64,000 bases of DNA, taken from contig CM114275.1 of assembly GCA_050084515.1 (NCBI GenBank), positions 24,552,001 through 24,616,000 on the forward strand, given 5' to 3'. The translations under genes and the position numbers were made by a program. Positions 24,385 through 36,378 of the stretch are shown here, in pieces. This DNA is from Blasia pusilla. Lineage: Eukaryota; Marchantiophyta; Marchantiopsida; Blasiales. Position 1 is the stretch's first letter, and every line of letters starts with the position of its first letter. The notes under the pieces are model-generated. The model did no database searches. It was given only the letters and a program-made list of their open reading frames with translations, and was not told where the DNA came from.

Positions 24385-25440
24385 GTGAAGATGCATGGGT
24401 GCTCGATAGTGGAGCATCTAGGCATATGACCAATCATAAGGATTGGTATAGCTCCTTCGACCTCTCTACAGAGCCCATCGTTATTCTGATTGGGAATAAT
24501 GCAAAGTGCCCTATAGAAGGGAAAGGCATAATTTCTTTAGTCTCACAAAAGGAGATGAAAAGAAGTTAAGCGATATTGCACGTACCCCGAGTTGAAGCGA
24601 AATTTGATTTTGGCGTATTATGTGATCGTGACCTAGAAGTTCGTTTCAAGAAGCGGAGAGCGATCATTGAGGATGCCAATGAGAAAGTAGTGGATGAAGG
24701 TATCGACGTGGAAATATTTACGAGTTGTATGCTTTCACGACAAGTGTAGGTCTGAGATCTTAGTAGCGATAAGTTGTGGCATGAAAGATTTGGTCACCTA
24801 AGCTTTCCCCTACTAAGTTAGATGCAGAAATATGGCATGGTTGCTTTGATTTACCAACAATTTATGGAATGTCGGATACTTGTGAAGCTTGTATGATGGG
24901 CAAGCAACACCGAGGCAACCATTTCACAAGAGTCCAACAATAGGGCAAAGGCTCCTCTAGAGTTGATACATCTGACCTCTATGGTAAAATGAGAACGGTG
25001 GCATTAGGTGGTTCTTCCTACTTCTTTTTAGTTATCGCGATTATAGTAGGAAGATGTGGGTGTATTTCCTTCGTGATAAGGCAAGTGCTTTTGGAAAATT
25101 TAAAGTATGGCACAAGCTGGTTGAGAATGAGACAGGAAAGAAGGTACAAAAGCAAGACCGATCGAGGAGGAGAATTCTTATCACAGAATTCAACAAATAT
25201 TTGGGAGAGCATGGAAATCAGCGTGATTAACCACGGCACATACACCACAACAAAATGGAGTTGTTGAGCGTCAAAAATCGTCTGATGGTGGAGATGGCAA
25301 GATGTATGATGAAAGCAAAAGGTTTGTGAAGGCTTTTTGAAAAGTGAAAAGGCATTAATATTGCCATATACATTCTAAATAGAAGTGCTACCAAGTCGGT
25401 GCAAGGCATGACTCCTCATCAATCATCTTGAGGTAAGGTA
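24385..25440 (+). pseudogene. C1 protease and integrase, decayed
   Basis: The protease active site WVLDSGASRHMTNH is intact at about 24396-24437 (DSGAS at 24405). LWHERFGHLS near 24774 marks the integrase zinc region. MGKQHRGNHF and LIHLTSDLYG-like text, then GSSYFFLVIAI, follow the order of a copia integrase core, and GGEFLSQ gives part of the second catalytic block. Several frameshifts occur. Confidence 0.75.
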
Positions 25441-26039
25441 CCATCGGTCCAACATTTCAGGACTTTTGGTAGTGAGTGTTTTGTACATATTCTGAAGCAT
25501 CGAGGACCAAGTTGGAGTCCAAGAGCGGGAAGTGCATCTTTATGGGATACTGATGATGAGTCTAAAGCTTATCGCCTTTGGTGTCTGAGGAAAGAAGATG
25601 CTTGTGAGTCGTGGCGTGGTGTTCGAGAACAGCCTCGTCAAGTGGCGGATATCGATGGTCCGTCCACATTATCATCAAATGAAGAGATAACCCACGAGCA
25701 CACCATAGATGTTTACACCGGATCATCAAGAAGAAGATTTTGGTGATGATTACAAAGAGCAACCTGCTCTTCCACTACGATCGTCATACCTAAGTGGATA
25801 AAGCGGCTCTTGGATGGTAAGGATCCACCAAAGAATCGATGAAGTTGTTACACATCAAGGAGATCAAGAGACTAGAGGAGCGAGAATAGAGCTTCCGCAC
25901 ATCTCGTCAATATGGCCCACGATGACGAGAGGTCTTGAAGGTGGAAGAGCCATCATGCTTGGATGAGGCCCTGGCTCATCCTTAATGGAGAGAGGCCCAT
26001 GACGGAGATGGGCGCTATTCAGAGAAATGAAACTTGGAC

Positions 26040-26640
26040 TTTGGTTGAAAATCCAGAGGGCGGGAAGATATCGCACCAAGTGGGTGTACAAGACCAAGTA
26101 CAAGTCGGACGGTACATTGGATAAATTCAAAGCGAGGTTGGTCGCGCAAGGATAATCACAAATCGAAGGCTTTGACTACTATGAGACTTTTGCTCCCACT
26201 GCAAGGATGAAAACCATTCGAATTGTTCTAGCGGTTGCAGGAACAAGGCGTTGCTTTGTATCTCTGTCGATGTGAAGTCTGCTTTTCTAAACGGGAGTCT
26301 CAAGGAGGAGGTATATGTTTCTCAACCACCAGGTTTTGAGACACCGGATCGAAGAGAAAGTTTGTTTACTTCATCGAGCATTGTATGGGTTGAAGCAAGC
26401 CCCAAGGGTATGGTATCAACGAATAGATACATTCTTTCGAGAGAAGGGTCTCATGAAGAGTCCTTGGAAGCAAATTTGTATGTGTTTTGCGAAGATGGGA
26501 TGTATATGTTGATAGTCTTGTATGTGGATGATCTCGATCATCACAGGAGACCCTGAAGAAAATAGAGGAAATGAAGGAGTGTTGGAATCGAGTTTGAAAT
26601 GTCGATTTAGGTCTTCACTACTTTATAGGGTGGAAATTTG
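26040..26640 (+). pseudogene. C1 reverse transcriptase, frameshifted
   Basis: Copia RT blocks occur in changing frames: KWVYKTKYKSDGTLDKFKAR, then LVAQG; YYETFAPTARMKTIRIVLAV; ISVDVKSAFLNGSLKEEVYV; LHRALYGLKQAPRVWYQRID; and the catalytic LIVLYVDDL near 26511-26537, which is intact. At least two frameshifts separate them. Confidence 0.85.
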
Positions 26641-26939
26641 CAATGATCAAATTCTATTTTTTCTCTCTCGTAAAGTATGCTAGAGAAATCTTGAAGGCAT
26701 TCGGGATGACCGAGTGTAAGGCGATGGTCTCGCCAATGGAGGTAGAGTTGAAACTCGATGGAGGATGTTTCACCATTGGTAGATGAAAAGTTGTCTGAAA
26801 GCTTGTAGGCGGTTTGATATTTTTGTGTAACAATGAGGCCGGACATTAGCCGCTCTGGGAGTATTGGGTAGGTTCTCAACTAAGCCTCGTGAGAACCATT
26901 GGAAGCGAGGGATCGTGTGTTGAAGTACATCAAAGGCAC

Positions 26940-27445
26940 TATCGAGCACGGCATCACCTATGGAGCGAGGGACGGAAATGACAGGTTTTGTGACTCGAGA
27001 TTGGGGGAGATTCAGATTCTCGAAGATCGTTTCGGGTTATTGCTTCTTGGTAGGATCAGGTGTGGTGTCATGGGTCAGCAAGAAGCAACCTCAAGATGGC
27101 TCTTTCTTCTACCGAGGCGAGTACAAAGGCGGCTTGTTATGCTTCTTGTGAAGCAAGTATGGTTGAGATGGATCTTGGAGGACATAGGAGAAGCACCGAG
27201 AAAGTGCTCTTTGTAATGTGGTGTGACAATCGAGTTGCATTGCCATAGCACATAATCCTGTGTTTCATGCTCATACGAAGCACATAGAGATCCAGTACCA
27301 TTTTTTTCGTGAATTGATCGAGAGAGAGGTTTTGAAGTTAGTCTATTGTCCAATAGAGGATAACCGTGCAGACATCTTCACGAAAGCCTTGAGCGGAGAT
27401 CAGCTTCACCGACATCTGAAGGGTCTTGGCATAGGTCCAAGATAG
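26940..27445 (+). pseudogene. C1 RNase H and pol C-terminus, frameshifted
   Basis: Blocks VSWVSKKQPQDGSFF and ALSSTEASTKAACYASCEA are in different frames. They are followed by a clean C-terminal frame at 27260-27445 with HTKHIEIQYHFFRELIE, then CPIEDNRADIFTKALSGDQL, the normal end of copia pol. Confidence 0.85.
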
Positions 27446-27467
27446 TAGTCCACATGAGAATGGATAT

Positions 27468-27477
27468 TGAGGGGGGA
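27468..27477 (+). promoter_or_regulatory. Polypurine tract of C1
   Basis: TGAGGGGGGA directly precedes the 3' LTR, the expected second-strand priming site. Confidence 0.85.
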
Positions 27478-27912
27478 TATTGGATTCTCAACATCCACTC
27501 CTCTGAGCACCATTGATTTGATCGGCCCCCTTGTATGAGGAGAAGCCTAGATCGATGGTTCCGACTTAGACGTCGAAGGAGTCATAGTAATATGACGTAG
27601 GTGGTTTACGGAGTAGCGTTACTAGGTTTATCTAACCCTATATTGCATCAGGGCACCCTGATGCAATATAGGGTTAAATAGATCAAAAAATTTCTATTAA
27701 TAGAAACGAAGAAAAATAGGTAAAAACCCTAGTTTTCCCGAGTAGTCAAATAGTCGAGAGCCGCAGCGGTAGCGCATTCTCGTATGTCGAGTAATCTCCC
27801 AGTTCAGGTTTCATCGAAGCTCTTCTATGAGCGCACGGACGGACTAGGCCACTTTGTATCTCTAAGTTTTGTAAAGATTTCAGTGATTTAGTCACTTTCT
27901 GCTTTTCTCACA
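27478..27912 (+). repeat. 3' LTR of copia C1
   Basis: Matches 22940-23396 along its length and ends CTCACA before the target duplication CAAAC. Confidence 0.95.
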
Positions 27913-27917
27913 CAAAC

Positions 27918-28490
27918 GCACGAGGCAAGTAATCTACTCCATTTCAATAACTATGAGTTCGCCAATGATAGGTTACATTCAAGATGTTGATACTCCGAAG
28001 AAGGCTTGGGATGCATTGGAAAAGTTGTTCCAGACATCTACAAAGGCTAGAAAGCTTCAATTGAAACAACAATTGAACGAAGCGAGGAAAGGATCGCAAA
28101 GCGTCAATGGTTATATTTTGAATATCAGACATATTGTTGATCAGTTGAATAGCATTGGAGTGACAGTAGAAGATGATCATCTGATTTTGTTCACTCTTCA
28201 AGGCCTTCCAAAGGATTACAAGTCCTTTGAGACCTCTATCTCTATGAGAGAGAAGTATCCAACCTTTCAAGAGTTAGTTTCATTGTTAATCAGTGAAGAG
28301 ATGCGCCTAGTAGGCAACGGTAGCTCGTCTAGTCTACAAGAGAGTGCGCTATTTGCAGGTTATGGATCAAACAGAGGAAGGGGTTGTGGTAGAAGCTTTC
28401 GTGGTTTTGGTGGAGATCAAATATATGGAGGAAGAGATATTCAATACAATGTCACTGATTCAACTACGAATCAATACCAAACACAATCAT
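27918..28490 (+). pseudogene. A1 gag, second part (UBN2 domain)
   Basis: A long open stretch resumes after the CAAAC duplication with IQDVDTPKKAWDALEKLF, KLQLKQQLNEARKG, and LNSIGVTVEDDHLILFTLQG, the hallmarks of the UBN2 gag domain of Ty1/copia elements. It ends in a glycine/arginine-rich tract before a knuckle of the form CNFCGIKGHYAK, where the final cysteine is missing. Gag forms the cytoplasmic particle that packages element RNA. Confidence 0.85.
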
Positions 28491-28740
28491 AAGATGGTGA
28501 TGGCGGAAACTGTTGGGATCAAGATCAACAGCAGAGGATCTCTGGATCTTGCAATTTTTGTGGGATAAAGGGTCACTATGCAAAGAAGAAGGCACATATA
28601 GGAACAGGAGCCTTACAGTAAAAAAACAGTATGGAGCAACAACACCAAGGGCAGTTCTTAAAACAAAAACATTCACAAACTAAGCATTTCTTTGTCATAA
28701 CTCATCATATGGGAGCAATGGTCAAGAAAGACTCGACAGC

Positions 28741-29212
28741 AGATTGATACATTGACTATAGTGCATCAAATCACATGACCTCACAAGTTAAATGGTTTAG
28801 TATTATGGAGCCGGTGAAGGATCCTGTAATTATGCTTACATGAGATGACACTCAACATCATGTCACGTATACCAAAAGTTCCAATAATATCAGATGATCT
28901 TTGTCCTCTTGGAAATTTTCTCTATGTTCCTACCATTGCAAGAAACTTGATCTTTGTAGGACACGTAGTAGAATAAGATTATTAAGTGAAGTTGAACACA
29001 AGCTGTTTGTTTCATTGAAACAATGGATGATCAGACTATGATAGCCAAAGGAACTAGATCTGACAGAATGTTCAAATTAGATATTTCTATGCTAGACATT
29101 CAAACAACAATGTAAGGTCAAATTGGCCAACAAGTCATAGATCTAAATGTATGGCATAAGAGAATTGGACACATGAATCTTCAAAGATTATAGAGTCTTT
29201 CATCATCTACTA
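28741..29212 (+). pseudogene. A1 protease and integrase start, decayed
   Basis: The protease active site reads DYSAS near 28754 where A2 has DSGAL, so the copia D-S-G triad is lost. SNHMTSQVKWFS follows as in A2. Further on, DLNVWHKRIGHMNLQRL is the pre-integrase zinc motif. Stops interrupt every frame. Similarity to A2 ends at 29200-29213. Confidence 0.75.
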
Positions 29213-30110
29213 GTTGCAAAATGCTTGGTGGAATTGTAGCAAAACTCCGCCATACTCAGCCACTTTGCCCAATCTCGTTGGTCTGCGCTTACATAATTCC
29301 ATAAGTAATGGTTAAGGAGGGAGTTTACCTTTTCCGTTTGCCCATGTGTCTGCAGATGGAAGGCCGTGCTGAAACTCAGCTTGGTCTTGAACCTCCTGAA
29401 AATTTGTTTCCAAAAGGCACTGGTAAACTTTGGATCCCGATCTTGCACAATAATTCTTGACAACCCGTGTGCGCGCCACCAACTATCGAAGAAGAGTCGA
29501 GAAGTCATATAGGCCTTCGTTGAATCCACCGTCGGCATGAATCTCCCCAACTTATTGAATCAATCAACTATCACAATTATAGCATTGTATCCCTCTGACT
29601 CTGGAAGACTCGTCATGAAGTTCATACTCACACTCTGCAAGGGTCCGTCCGGAATCGGCAAAGGAATGCAACAAAGCCTTGTTTCTTCGCATAAGAAACT
29701 CTGTTCGCCTGACAGGTCACACATGTCTTCATATATTGAGCAACATCCTCTTTCATGTTAGGCTAGAAGAGCCTCTTAGCCAGAACAACCAGCGTGGATT
29801 TCTCCTCTTTATGTCATGCTAAGGGTCTGTCATGACATTCCACTAACACCTTGGTTTGCAGTCTGCCTTCGCCCACATAGATCCTGCTATGCTTGAACCT
29901 TAGCAAACCATGTCTCAAACTTTTGTTGGCCACCTTCTCATCCTGCTTCAACTTCCTTGGGCACTCGCTCGCCTGGGTGTCTTTCATGTATCCCTCACGA
30001 ATCCTTCTTTCCATATCTATTTCCCTAGGGAACATTGCTCTCAAGACCTGTGTTGTCGATGACATATCCTCATCCCTACGACTCAACGCATCTCAAATGA
30101 CATTATCCTT
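29213..30110 (-). pseudogene. G1 integrase, truncated
   Basis: Minus-strand text aligns with the G2 integrase: DEKVANKSLRHGLLRFKHSR, a zinc region now interrupted by stops, a D-containing core, ARIIVQDRDPKF-like SRIIVQDRDPKFTSAF, HLQTHGQTEKVNSLLNHYL, and CYNSTKHFAT. QTDG has become QTHG. The sequence ends in the middle of the catalytic domain at the junction with A1. Confidence 0.8.
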
Positions 30111-31560
30111 TCTTGGCTTGTGGATCTGTTCCACATTCATCAATGCCAAGGTATTATGCCATCATAGTTGTTTCAATGTCACTCGATCTCGGGTCTCAAA
30201 ATACTTGAGTGAAACGTTATTGGTGAACACTTGAGTCCTGTGAAGTCCCAAATAGGGACGCCACTTCCTCAAGCAATGGACCACATCGAACAACTCTTTC
30301 TCATGAGTGGGCCACCTTCTCTTGATGTCACTGAGCTTCTTGCTCTCATATGCTACAGGTCTTCCTTCCTGTACCAACATTCCTACAATCGCGAAATCAC
30401 AAGCATCAGTATGCATCTCGAACGGCTTGTCAAACTTTGGCAGCTTCAGCACTGGCTCGTGCGATAGGATCTCCTTGACTCGGTTGAAAGCATCATTCAC
30501 TTCCTGGATCCAGGTCATGTTAGCATACTTTGCGGTCCAATCTGTGAGAGGTGTCACAATCCCCGAAAAATTCCTGACATAGGTTTGATAGAACTGCACT
30601 GTGCCAATAAACCTCCTCATTCCCTTTACTATGGAAGGCGGTTTCCACTCGGCGATGGCTTTCACCTTGTCCATATCTATAATAACTTCATCTTTGCTAA
30701 CCACATGACCCAAGAACTTGATCTTGCACAACTCAAACTCACTCTTGTCCATATTCGTGTATAGCTTGTTTGCCCTTACTTTCGACAACACCGCCCTCAA
30801 GTGTTGAGCGTGCTCTTCTAGTGACTTTGAATAGATGTGTATATCATCAATATAGATGATCACGTACTCATCCGTCTCCTCATGAAAAATGGAGTTCATC
30901 AAATTGGTGAAGGTCAGAGGCGCATTACACAGACCGAAGGGCATCACCACAAACTTGAATGAGCCATATTGCCGAAGCGGATGTGGAAAACACTTCATGT
31001 AGATCCGTTCTACACACAATCTTTTCCACATCGACAATCCGAATCTGGTAATATTCTGACTTCGAGTCAATCCTACTAAAGTACTTTGCCCCTAACTGTC
31101 TATCGAAGAGGCCATCAATCTTCAAAAGAGGGTAATTGTTTCTCATCGTCACCTTATTCAGCGCACGATAATCCACAAAGAGTCTCATCTTTCCATCCTT
31201 CTTCTTCTTAAAGAGAACATGCGTTCCATACAGTGACTTTCTGTTCTAATGTAGCCCTTCTCTAAGAGCTCACTTAACTATTTTTTCAACTCATCAAGCT
31301 CCTCTTGATTCAATCTGTATGGTGCCTTGGAAGGTGGTTGAGATCCGAGGATGATATCTATATTATGATCGACTATCCTATGCGGGGGCAACTCATTCTG
31401 AAGCTTATTCGAAAAGACATCACCAAACTCCTTGACTACTATCTGTGGCAGTCTTGGGATTCCCCTCGAAGTCGCATCATGATCTCTACGCTTTTTGCAT
31501 GTGATGTCCTCCACTTGTCTCATTAAGCAAAGGAACCCATCCTCCAACTCAGTCAGGCTT
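30111..31560 (-). pseudogene. G1 reverse transcriptase and RNase H
   Basis: Read leftward: DHNIDIILGSQPPSKAPYRL, MRLFVDYRALNKVTMRNNYP, YFSRIDSKSEYYQIRI, KFVVMPFGLCNAPLTF, the intact catalytic YVIIYIDDIHIYSKS, GMRRFIGTVQFYQTYVRNFS, then RNase H with MHTDACDFAIVGMLVQEGRP, RRWPTHEKELFDVVHCLRKW and VFTNNVSLKYFE, where the usual TDN is now TNN. Two frame breaks lie near 31060 and 31210. A Ty3/gypsy pol by all motifs; inactive. Confidence 0.88.
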
Positions 31561-31565
31561 CTCCT

Positions 31566-31877
31566 TATGGAAAATTGCCAAAGAAGCATAGTTGGTGGGA
31601 AATGGCTCTCACACTCATACACCACCATGGAGAACGGAATTTGCAATGAGAGAATGAGTGGAGGCTTGTTCCCTTCTCAATTCTATAGGGTATGTACAAG
31701 CAAACATAACCCTAACCTTAACCATAGTCTCGAGTTAGACTAACTCTGATTAACTAATCCTAGTTAAGATAATCGCGCTTAACTGACTAACCAAGATTAA
31801 GTTTCCCTACTTCGTGTGAGTACCAAATATAGGAGTTCATGTGGCTCATGAGCTTGACTATAACTCAATCATCAATA
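31566..31877 (-). repeat. 3' LTR of copia A2
   Basis: On the minus strand it begins TATTGATGATTGAGTTATAG after the purine tract GCTTGAGGGGGAG and ends at 31566. It matches the 5' LTR at 36379-36679 with scattered changes. Confidence 0.92.
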
Positions 31878-31978
31878 CTCCCCCTCAAGCTCATATCGAT
31901 ATCTCTAACGCCTAAATCATTTCTAAACATCTCAAACTTATCTCTAGACAATGCCTTTGTAAAGATGTTAGCAATTTT

Positions 31979-32330
31979 CTAATCTGTACCTATATACACA
32001 AGATAAATTTCTCTTGCAAACACTTTATCTGTGATAAAATGATAGTGCACCTCAATATGATTTGTACGAGCATGAAACACAAGGTTATTAGCAAGCTTAA
32101 TGCTACTTATATTGTCTGCGTATATTACACTAGATCCTAAGTTACTAACACCAATCTCAACAAGTAATCGATGAAGCCACACCGCTTCACATGTTGCATT
32201 GGTTGCTCCTCTATACTCAGCCTCTATGGAAGATAAAGCAAATGTAGGTTGCTTCTTTGAAGCCCAACTTATAGTTGCGCTTCCCAAAGTAAATGAACAA
32301 CTAGATGTGGAGTGTCGATTAGACACACTT
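31979..32330 (-). pseudogene. A2 RNase H
   Basis: Frame with ATISWASKKQPTFALSSIEA, EYRGATNATCEAVWLHRLLV, VIYADNISSIKLANN and HARTNHIEVHYHFITDKV. These are copia RNase H blocks in normal order. The start is in another frame (Cys-Ser-Phe-Thr-Leu-Gly-Ser). Confidence 0.88.
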
Positions 32331-32777
32331 CATGCCCAATTAGCATCTATGAATCCCTGTAATTGAAAACTCGGAGAAGGTTTAAATTGAAGCCCGAATT
32401 GGATAGAGAATTTCACATACCACATGATCCTCCTCACAACATCAAGGTGAAGTTTCCGATATGCTTGCATAAACTGGCTCACTAGGCCAACAACATAACT
32501 CAAATATGGTATGGTTATAGTTTGATAGATCTAACTTCCAATCAACCATGCGCATATACATATAAGAATCTGCAAACAACTCTCCTTCATCCACTCTTAG
32601 CTTCACATTGTGGTCCAACGGTGTAGAGATTGGCTTACAAGCCGTCATACCATATTTTGAAAGCATATGAAGAGCATATTATCGTTGTAGTAACCACATG
32701 CTCTCTCCAACCTTGATAAAGTCAATACCAAGGAAGTACTTGAGTTCTCCTAAGTCCTTCATATCAAATTTTGCTTG

Positions 32778-33330
32778 TTACATAAACTTGACTTGTTGTA
32801 CCATTTCTTCAGTACTCTCAATAATCAGGAGATTGTTAACATACAACACAATGAGAACCGTATGATGTTGTCCTCTCAAGACATATAACAAGGAGTTAGA
32901 ATCACATACCCTAAAACCCAACTCTTGTAGGACGTATGTAATCTTGCCATACCAAGCTCTTGGAGATTGTTTGAGCCCGTATAGAGCTTTCTTCAACCTG
33001 CATACGTGAAATGGAAACTTGGGATGCTCGTATCCATGTGGTTGAGTCATATATACCTCCTCGTATAGATATCCATTTAAGAAGGCATTCTTGACGTCCA
33101 TGTGATGTAATCTCCACTTCTTACTTATTGCAACTCTAACCACTGTTCTCGTAGTCGTCATCTTTGCAACAGGGCTAAATGTTCCCTCATAATCGATGCC
33201 ATATAGTTGTGCATAGCCCTTAGCCACAATATCGCTTTGGATGTGTTAATTGTACCATCTTGATTGCGCTTGATTTTGTAAACCCATTTTCAACCAATAG
33301 CTTCCTTACCGGAAGGTATATCAACCAGCT
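32778..33330 (-). pseudogene. A2 reverse transcriptase with altered catalytic motif
   Basis: A 149-codon open frame carries KGYAQLYGIDYEGTFSPVAK, HHMDVKNAFLNGYLYEEVYM, LKKALYGLKQSPRAWYGKI, and LIVLYVNNLLIIES. The catalytic YVDD is YVNN here, with both aspartates replaced by asparagine (two G-to-A changes on the sense strand), so polymerase activity is not expected. Upstream, EEGASKVEWIEAMEEELAAL at about 33356-33416 is the normal lead-in to copia RT. Confidence 0.9.
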
Positions 33331-34141
33331 CCTAGGTCTGTTGATGTCTTAATGCAGCAAGCTCTTCCTCCATAGCCTCAATCCATTCGACTTTACTTGC
33401 ACCTTCTTCAAAATAACTCGGCTCCTGTTCTTGAAGGATAGTCATCATACATGCATGATATGTGGCAAGGAAACCTTCATTTATGAATCTATGAACTGGA
33501 TGTGTAACTCTACTTGATCTACGAAGTTGTTGTTCGGAGGTAGATGCCTCTGACATCTAACTCAAGCTCTGACTAGTGTCAATAGATTGAATACGTACTC
33601 TTCCCATCCATGGACTTACAGATTTAACTGAAGAATCTAGGACCTCTCCTAATCCTATATTAGTACTTGGGGAAGTTGAAGACAATGTTTGTTGGTTTAC
33701 AGTCACATTCTCCCCCTCAACAGACGAGTTTAGAGGTGGAATAGGCTCAGATGGAGCATACCATGACTTTAGCTCATCAAAGACAACATCGCGACAAATA
33801 GTAAGTTGCCTAGAGGATGGAACGTAGCACTTATACCCCTTAGTTCCATCAGCATAGCCAATGAAGATACATCTTTCAAGCTTGGGGTCTGATTTCTAAC
33901 GTCTCTCAGAAGGAACATGAGCATAACAAATACAGCCAAATACTTTCAAGAAGGAAATATCAGGTTTACTTCCTGTGAAGACTTCGAATGGAGTTTTATC
34001 ATGAACTCCTGTTGTTGGAGTTCAGTTGATTAAGAAGACTGCACATGCTATAGCCTCTACCCAATACACCTTAGGCATGTTCTTCTCATTCAGCATAGCT
34101 TGTGCCACTTGAGTAATATGTCGATTCTTCCTCTCAACCAC

Positions 34142-34640
34142 TTAAATTTTTTGTGGAGTGTAACGGCAAGTCACTTGACATTGGATGTCATTTTGACCTA
34201 AATAGTCATCAAACTCTGTTGAAAGATACTCTCCTCCTTCATCACAACGCAATTTCAGAACATGTTCTCTAGTATGCTTCTCTATTAGAACTCTGAATGT
34301 TTGGAACATTGAGAATATCTCTGACTTGGATTTTAGAAAGTATACCCATATATATATATCTAGAGAAGTCATCAATAAATGAAACAAAGTACTGGAAACC
34401 ATTAAGGCTATGTTGTGATACTGTCCACACATCATTGTGGATCAACTCCAATATCCTGGATGCTCTTCTACCTTGCTTTGGAAAAAGAAATCTAGCTTGT
34501 TTTCCAAATTGGCAAGCAAACATGAAATACCTCTAACATAGCAGACTCGCTAATTTAGGGAGTCCTATTGCTATATTAGATAATTAAAGACTCTGTAATC
34601 TTTGAAGATTCATATGTCCAATTCTTTTATGCCACCATCT
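34142..34640 (-). pseudogene. A2 integrase
   Basis: Overlapping frames give FPKQGRRASRILELIHNDVW (first catalytic Asp), GFQYFVSFIDDFSRYIYMGI (second), and LRCDEGGEYLSTEF leading to the remaining core, in the order of a copia integrase. The break between frames lies near 34300-34320. Confidence 0.85.
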
Positions 34641-34654
34641 ACGTTAAACTTCAC

Positions 34655-34905
34655 TTAATAACCTTGTTCTACTATGTCTCCTATAGAGATCAAGTTTCTT
34701 GCAATGGTAGAAACATAGAGAACATTTCCAAAAGCACAAAGACCATCTGATGCTATTGGAACTTTACCGATATACGTGATATGATGTTGAGTGTCATCTC
34801 TTGTGAGCACAATTGCAAGATCTTTCATCGACTCCAAACTACTGAACCATTTAGCTTGTGAGGTCATGTGATTTAATGCACCAGAGTCAATGTACCAAAT
34901 CTATT
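34655..34905 (-). pseudogene. A2 protease
   Basis: The active site IWYIDSGALNHMTSQAKWFS uses codons at 34877-34888 for Asp-Ser-Gly-Ala, intact. It continues with LTRDDTQHHITYIGKVPI and a typical C-terminal strand. Copia aspartic protease that would cleave the gag-pol precursor. Confidence 0.85.
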
Positions 34906-35074
34906 GTCGAGTCTTTCTTGACCATTGCTCCCATATGATGAGTCATGATCAAGAGATGCTCTATTTGTGATTTTTTTGTTCTTAGTACTACTCTTGGTGT
35001 TGTTGCTCCACATAGTTTTGTTGTTATAAGGCTCCTATTCTCATATCTGCCTTCTTCTTCAAGAAAAACTTTGC

Positions 35075-35760
35075 ATAGTGACCCTTTATCCTACAATAAT
35101 TGCAAGATCCAAGGATCCTCTGTTGTTGACCTCGATCCCAACAAATTTCCCCATCACCATCTTGTGATTGTGTCTGGTACTGGTTCGAAGTTGATTGAGT
35201 GACGTTATATTGAGTGCCTCTTCCTCCATATGCTTGATATCCACCACGACCACGGAAGCTTCAACCACGACCCTTGCCTATGTTTGATGCATAACCTGCA
35301 AATAACACACTCTCTTGTAGACTAGACGAGCTACCGCTACCTACTAGGCGCATCTCTCTGTTGATTAACAGTGTGACTAACTCTTGAAAGGTTGGATACT
35401 CCTCTCTCACAGAGATAGAGGTCTCAAAGAACTTATAATCCTTTGGAAGGCCTTGAAGAGTGAACAAAATCAGATGATCATCTTCTACTGTCACTCCAAT
35501 GCTATTCAATTGATCAACAATATGTCTAATGCTCAAAATATAAACATTGATGCTCTGCGATCCTTTCCTCACTTTGTTCAATTGTTATTTCAATTGAAGC
35601 TTTCTGGGCTTTGTAGATGTCTGGAATAACTTTTCCAATGCATCCCAGGCCTCCTTCGGAGTATCAACATCTTGAATGTGACCTATAATTGGCGAACTCA
35701 TCGTTATTGAAATGTAGTGGATTACTTGCCTTGCGCGTTTGTTCCAGGCGCAAATTCAAG
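35075..35760 (-). pseudogene. A2 gag
   Basis: UBN2 gag text with LNSIGVTVEDDHLILFTLQG, EEYPTFQELVTLLINREMRL, a Gly/Arg-rich stretch, and a degenerate knuckle CNYCRIKGHYAK whose last cysteine is phenylalanine. A stop interrupts KARKLQLK. The start codon region near 35900-36330 is not clearly readable. Confidence 0.82.
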
Positions 35761-36366
35761 TCTCTTGAATCATCTTTGGCTTGGCCTCATCACCTGTGAC
35801 AAGCTCCCATAGTTCTTGATCCATGAGAAATTGTTTCATGCAAACTTTCCAAGCATTGTTATTATGCTTATCTAACTTCTCGCTGCTCCAATTGAAGCTT
35901 AGATCATTCCTACACAGAAATTGACCTAAAATTTTCCAAAATTGATCAAATGTATGAAAGATCTAGTCGAAATTGGCATGTAGAGAGCAAAGTGCACAAC
36001 TTTTCTTCACTAATTGCACGTTCCTACACTAAAATTGCTACTGCAAGAGCTCAAAATATTAGAATCGAGCGTTTTTTGGTACGTTGGAAATTTTTTGACG
36101 AGCTCTACGAGACGGCTAGAACAAGCCTTTGGCGTTGTTCTAGCCGAAGGCTTGGGTCGTTCTAGTTGCTGCGGACCCAGATGGCTAAATCGACCGAGAA
36201 AGCCCAAAAACGCCTCCAAAGTTTTATCACCCTCAAAACTCCATCTGAAATCTGCACCCATTTGTGATCTCTGAACAAAATTTCCTTCTCCCAAACTGAA
36301 GTTGTGCCTTCTCTTGCCTCTCTTCTCTCCTCAAACGCCTAGAGTTTCAAGTGATGTTCGTCGATT

Positions 36367-36378
36367 GCTCTGATACCT
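36367..36378 (-). promoter_or_regulatory. Primer-binding site of A2
   Basis: GCTCTGATACCT is the complement of the Met-tRNA site with its first base changed (AGGTATCAGAGC), next to the 5' LTR. Confidence 0.85.

Larger units (their letters stand above)
22940..27912 (+). mobile_element. Copia retrotransposon C1, complete length, coding region decayed
   Basis: Two LTRs (457 and 435 bases), a Met-tRNA primer-binding site, a polypurine tract and all copia domains occur in the order gag-PR-IN-RT-RNaseH. It is flanked by the 5-bp duplication CAAAC at 22935-22939 and 27913-27917, and it sits within the gag of A1. Frameshifts and stops are spread through pol, yet the LTRs remain very similar. Confidence 0.95.
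22113..29212 (+). mobile_element. Copia retrotransposon A1, truncated and split by C1
   Basis: A 5' LTR, primer-binding site, gag, protease and the start of integrase are present. It is the same family as A2 at 31566-36679 in the opposite orientation. The inner element C1 interrupts gag at the sequence CAAAC. On the right the element stops within integrase at about 29213 and abuts gypsy G1; the RT, RNase H and 3' LTR are missing. Confidence 0.85.
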
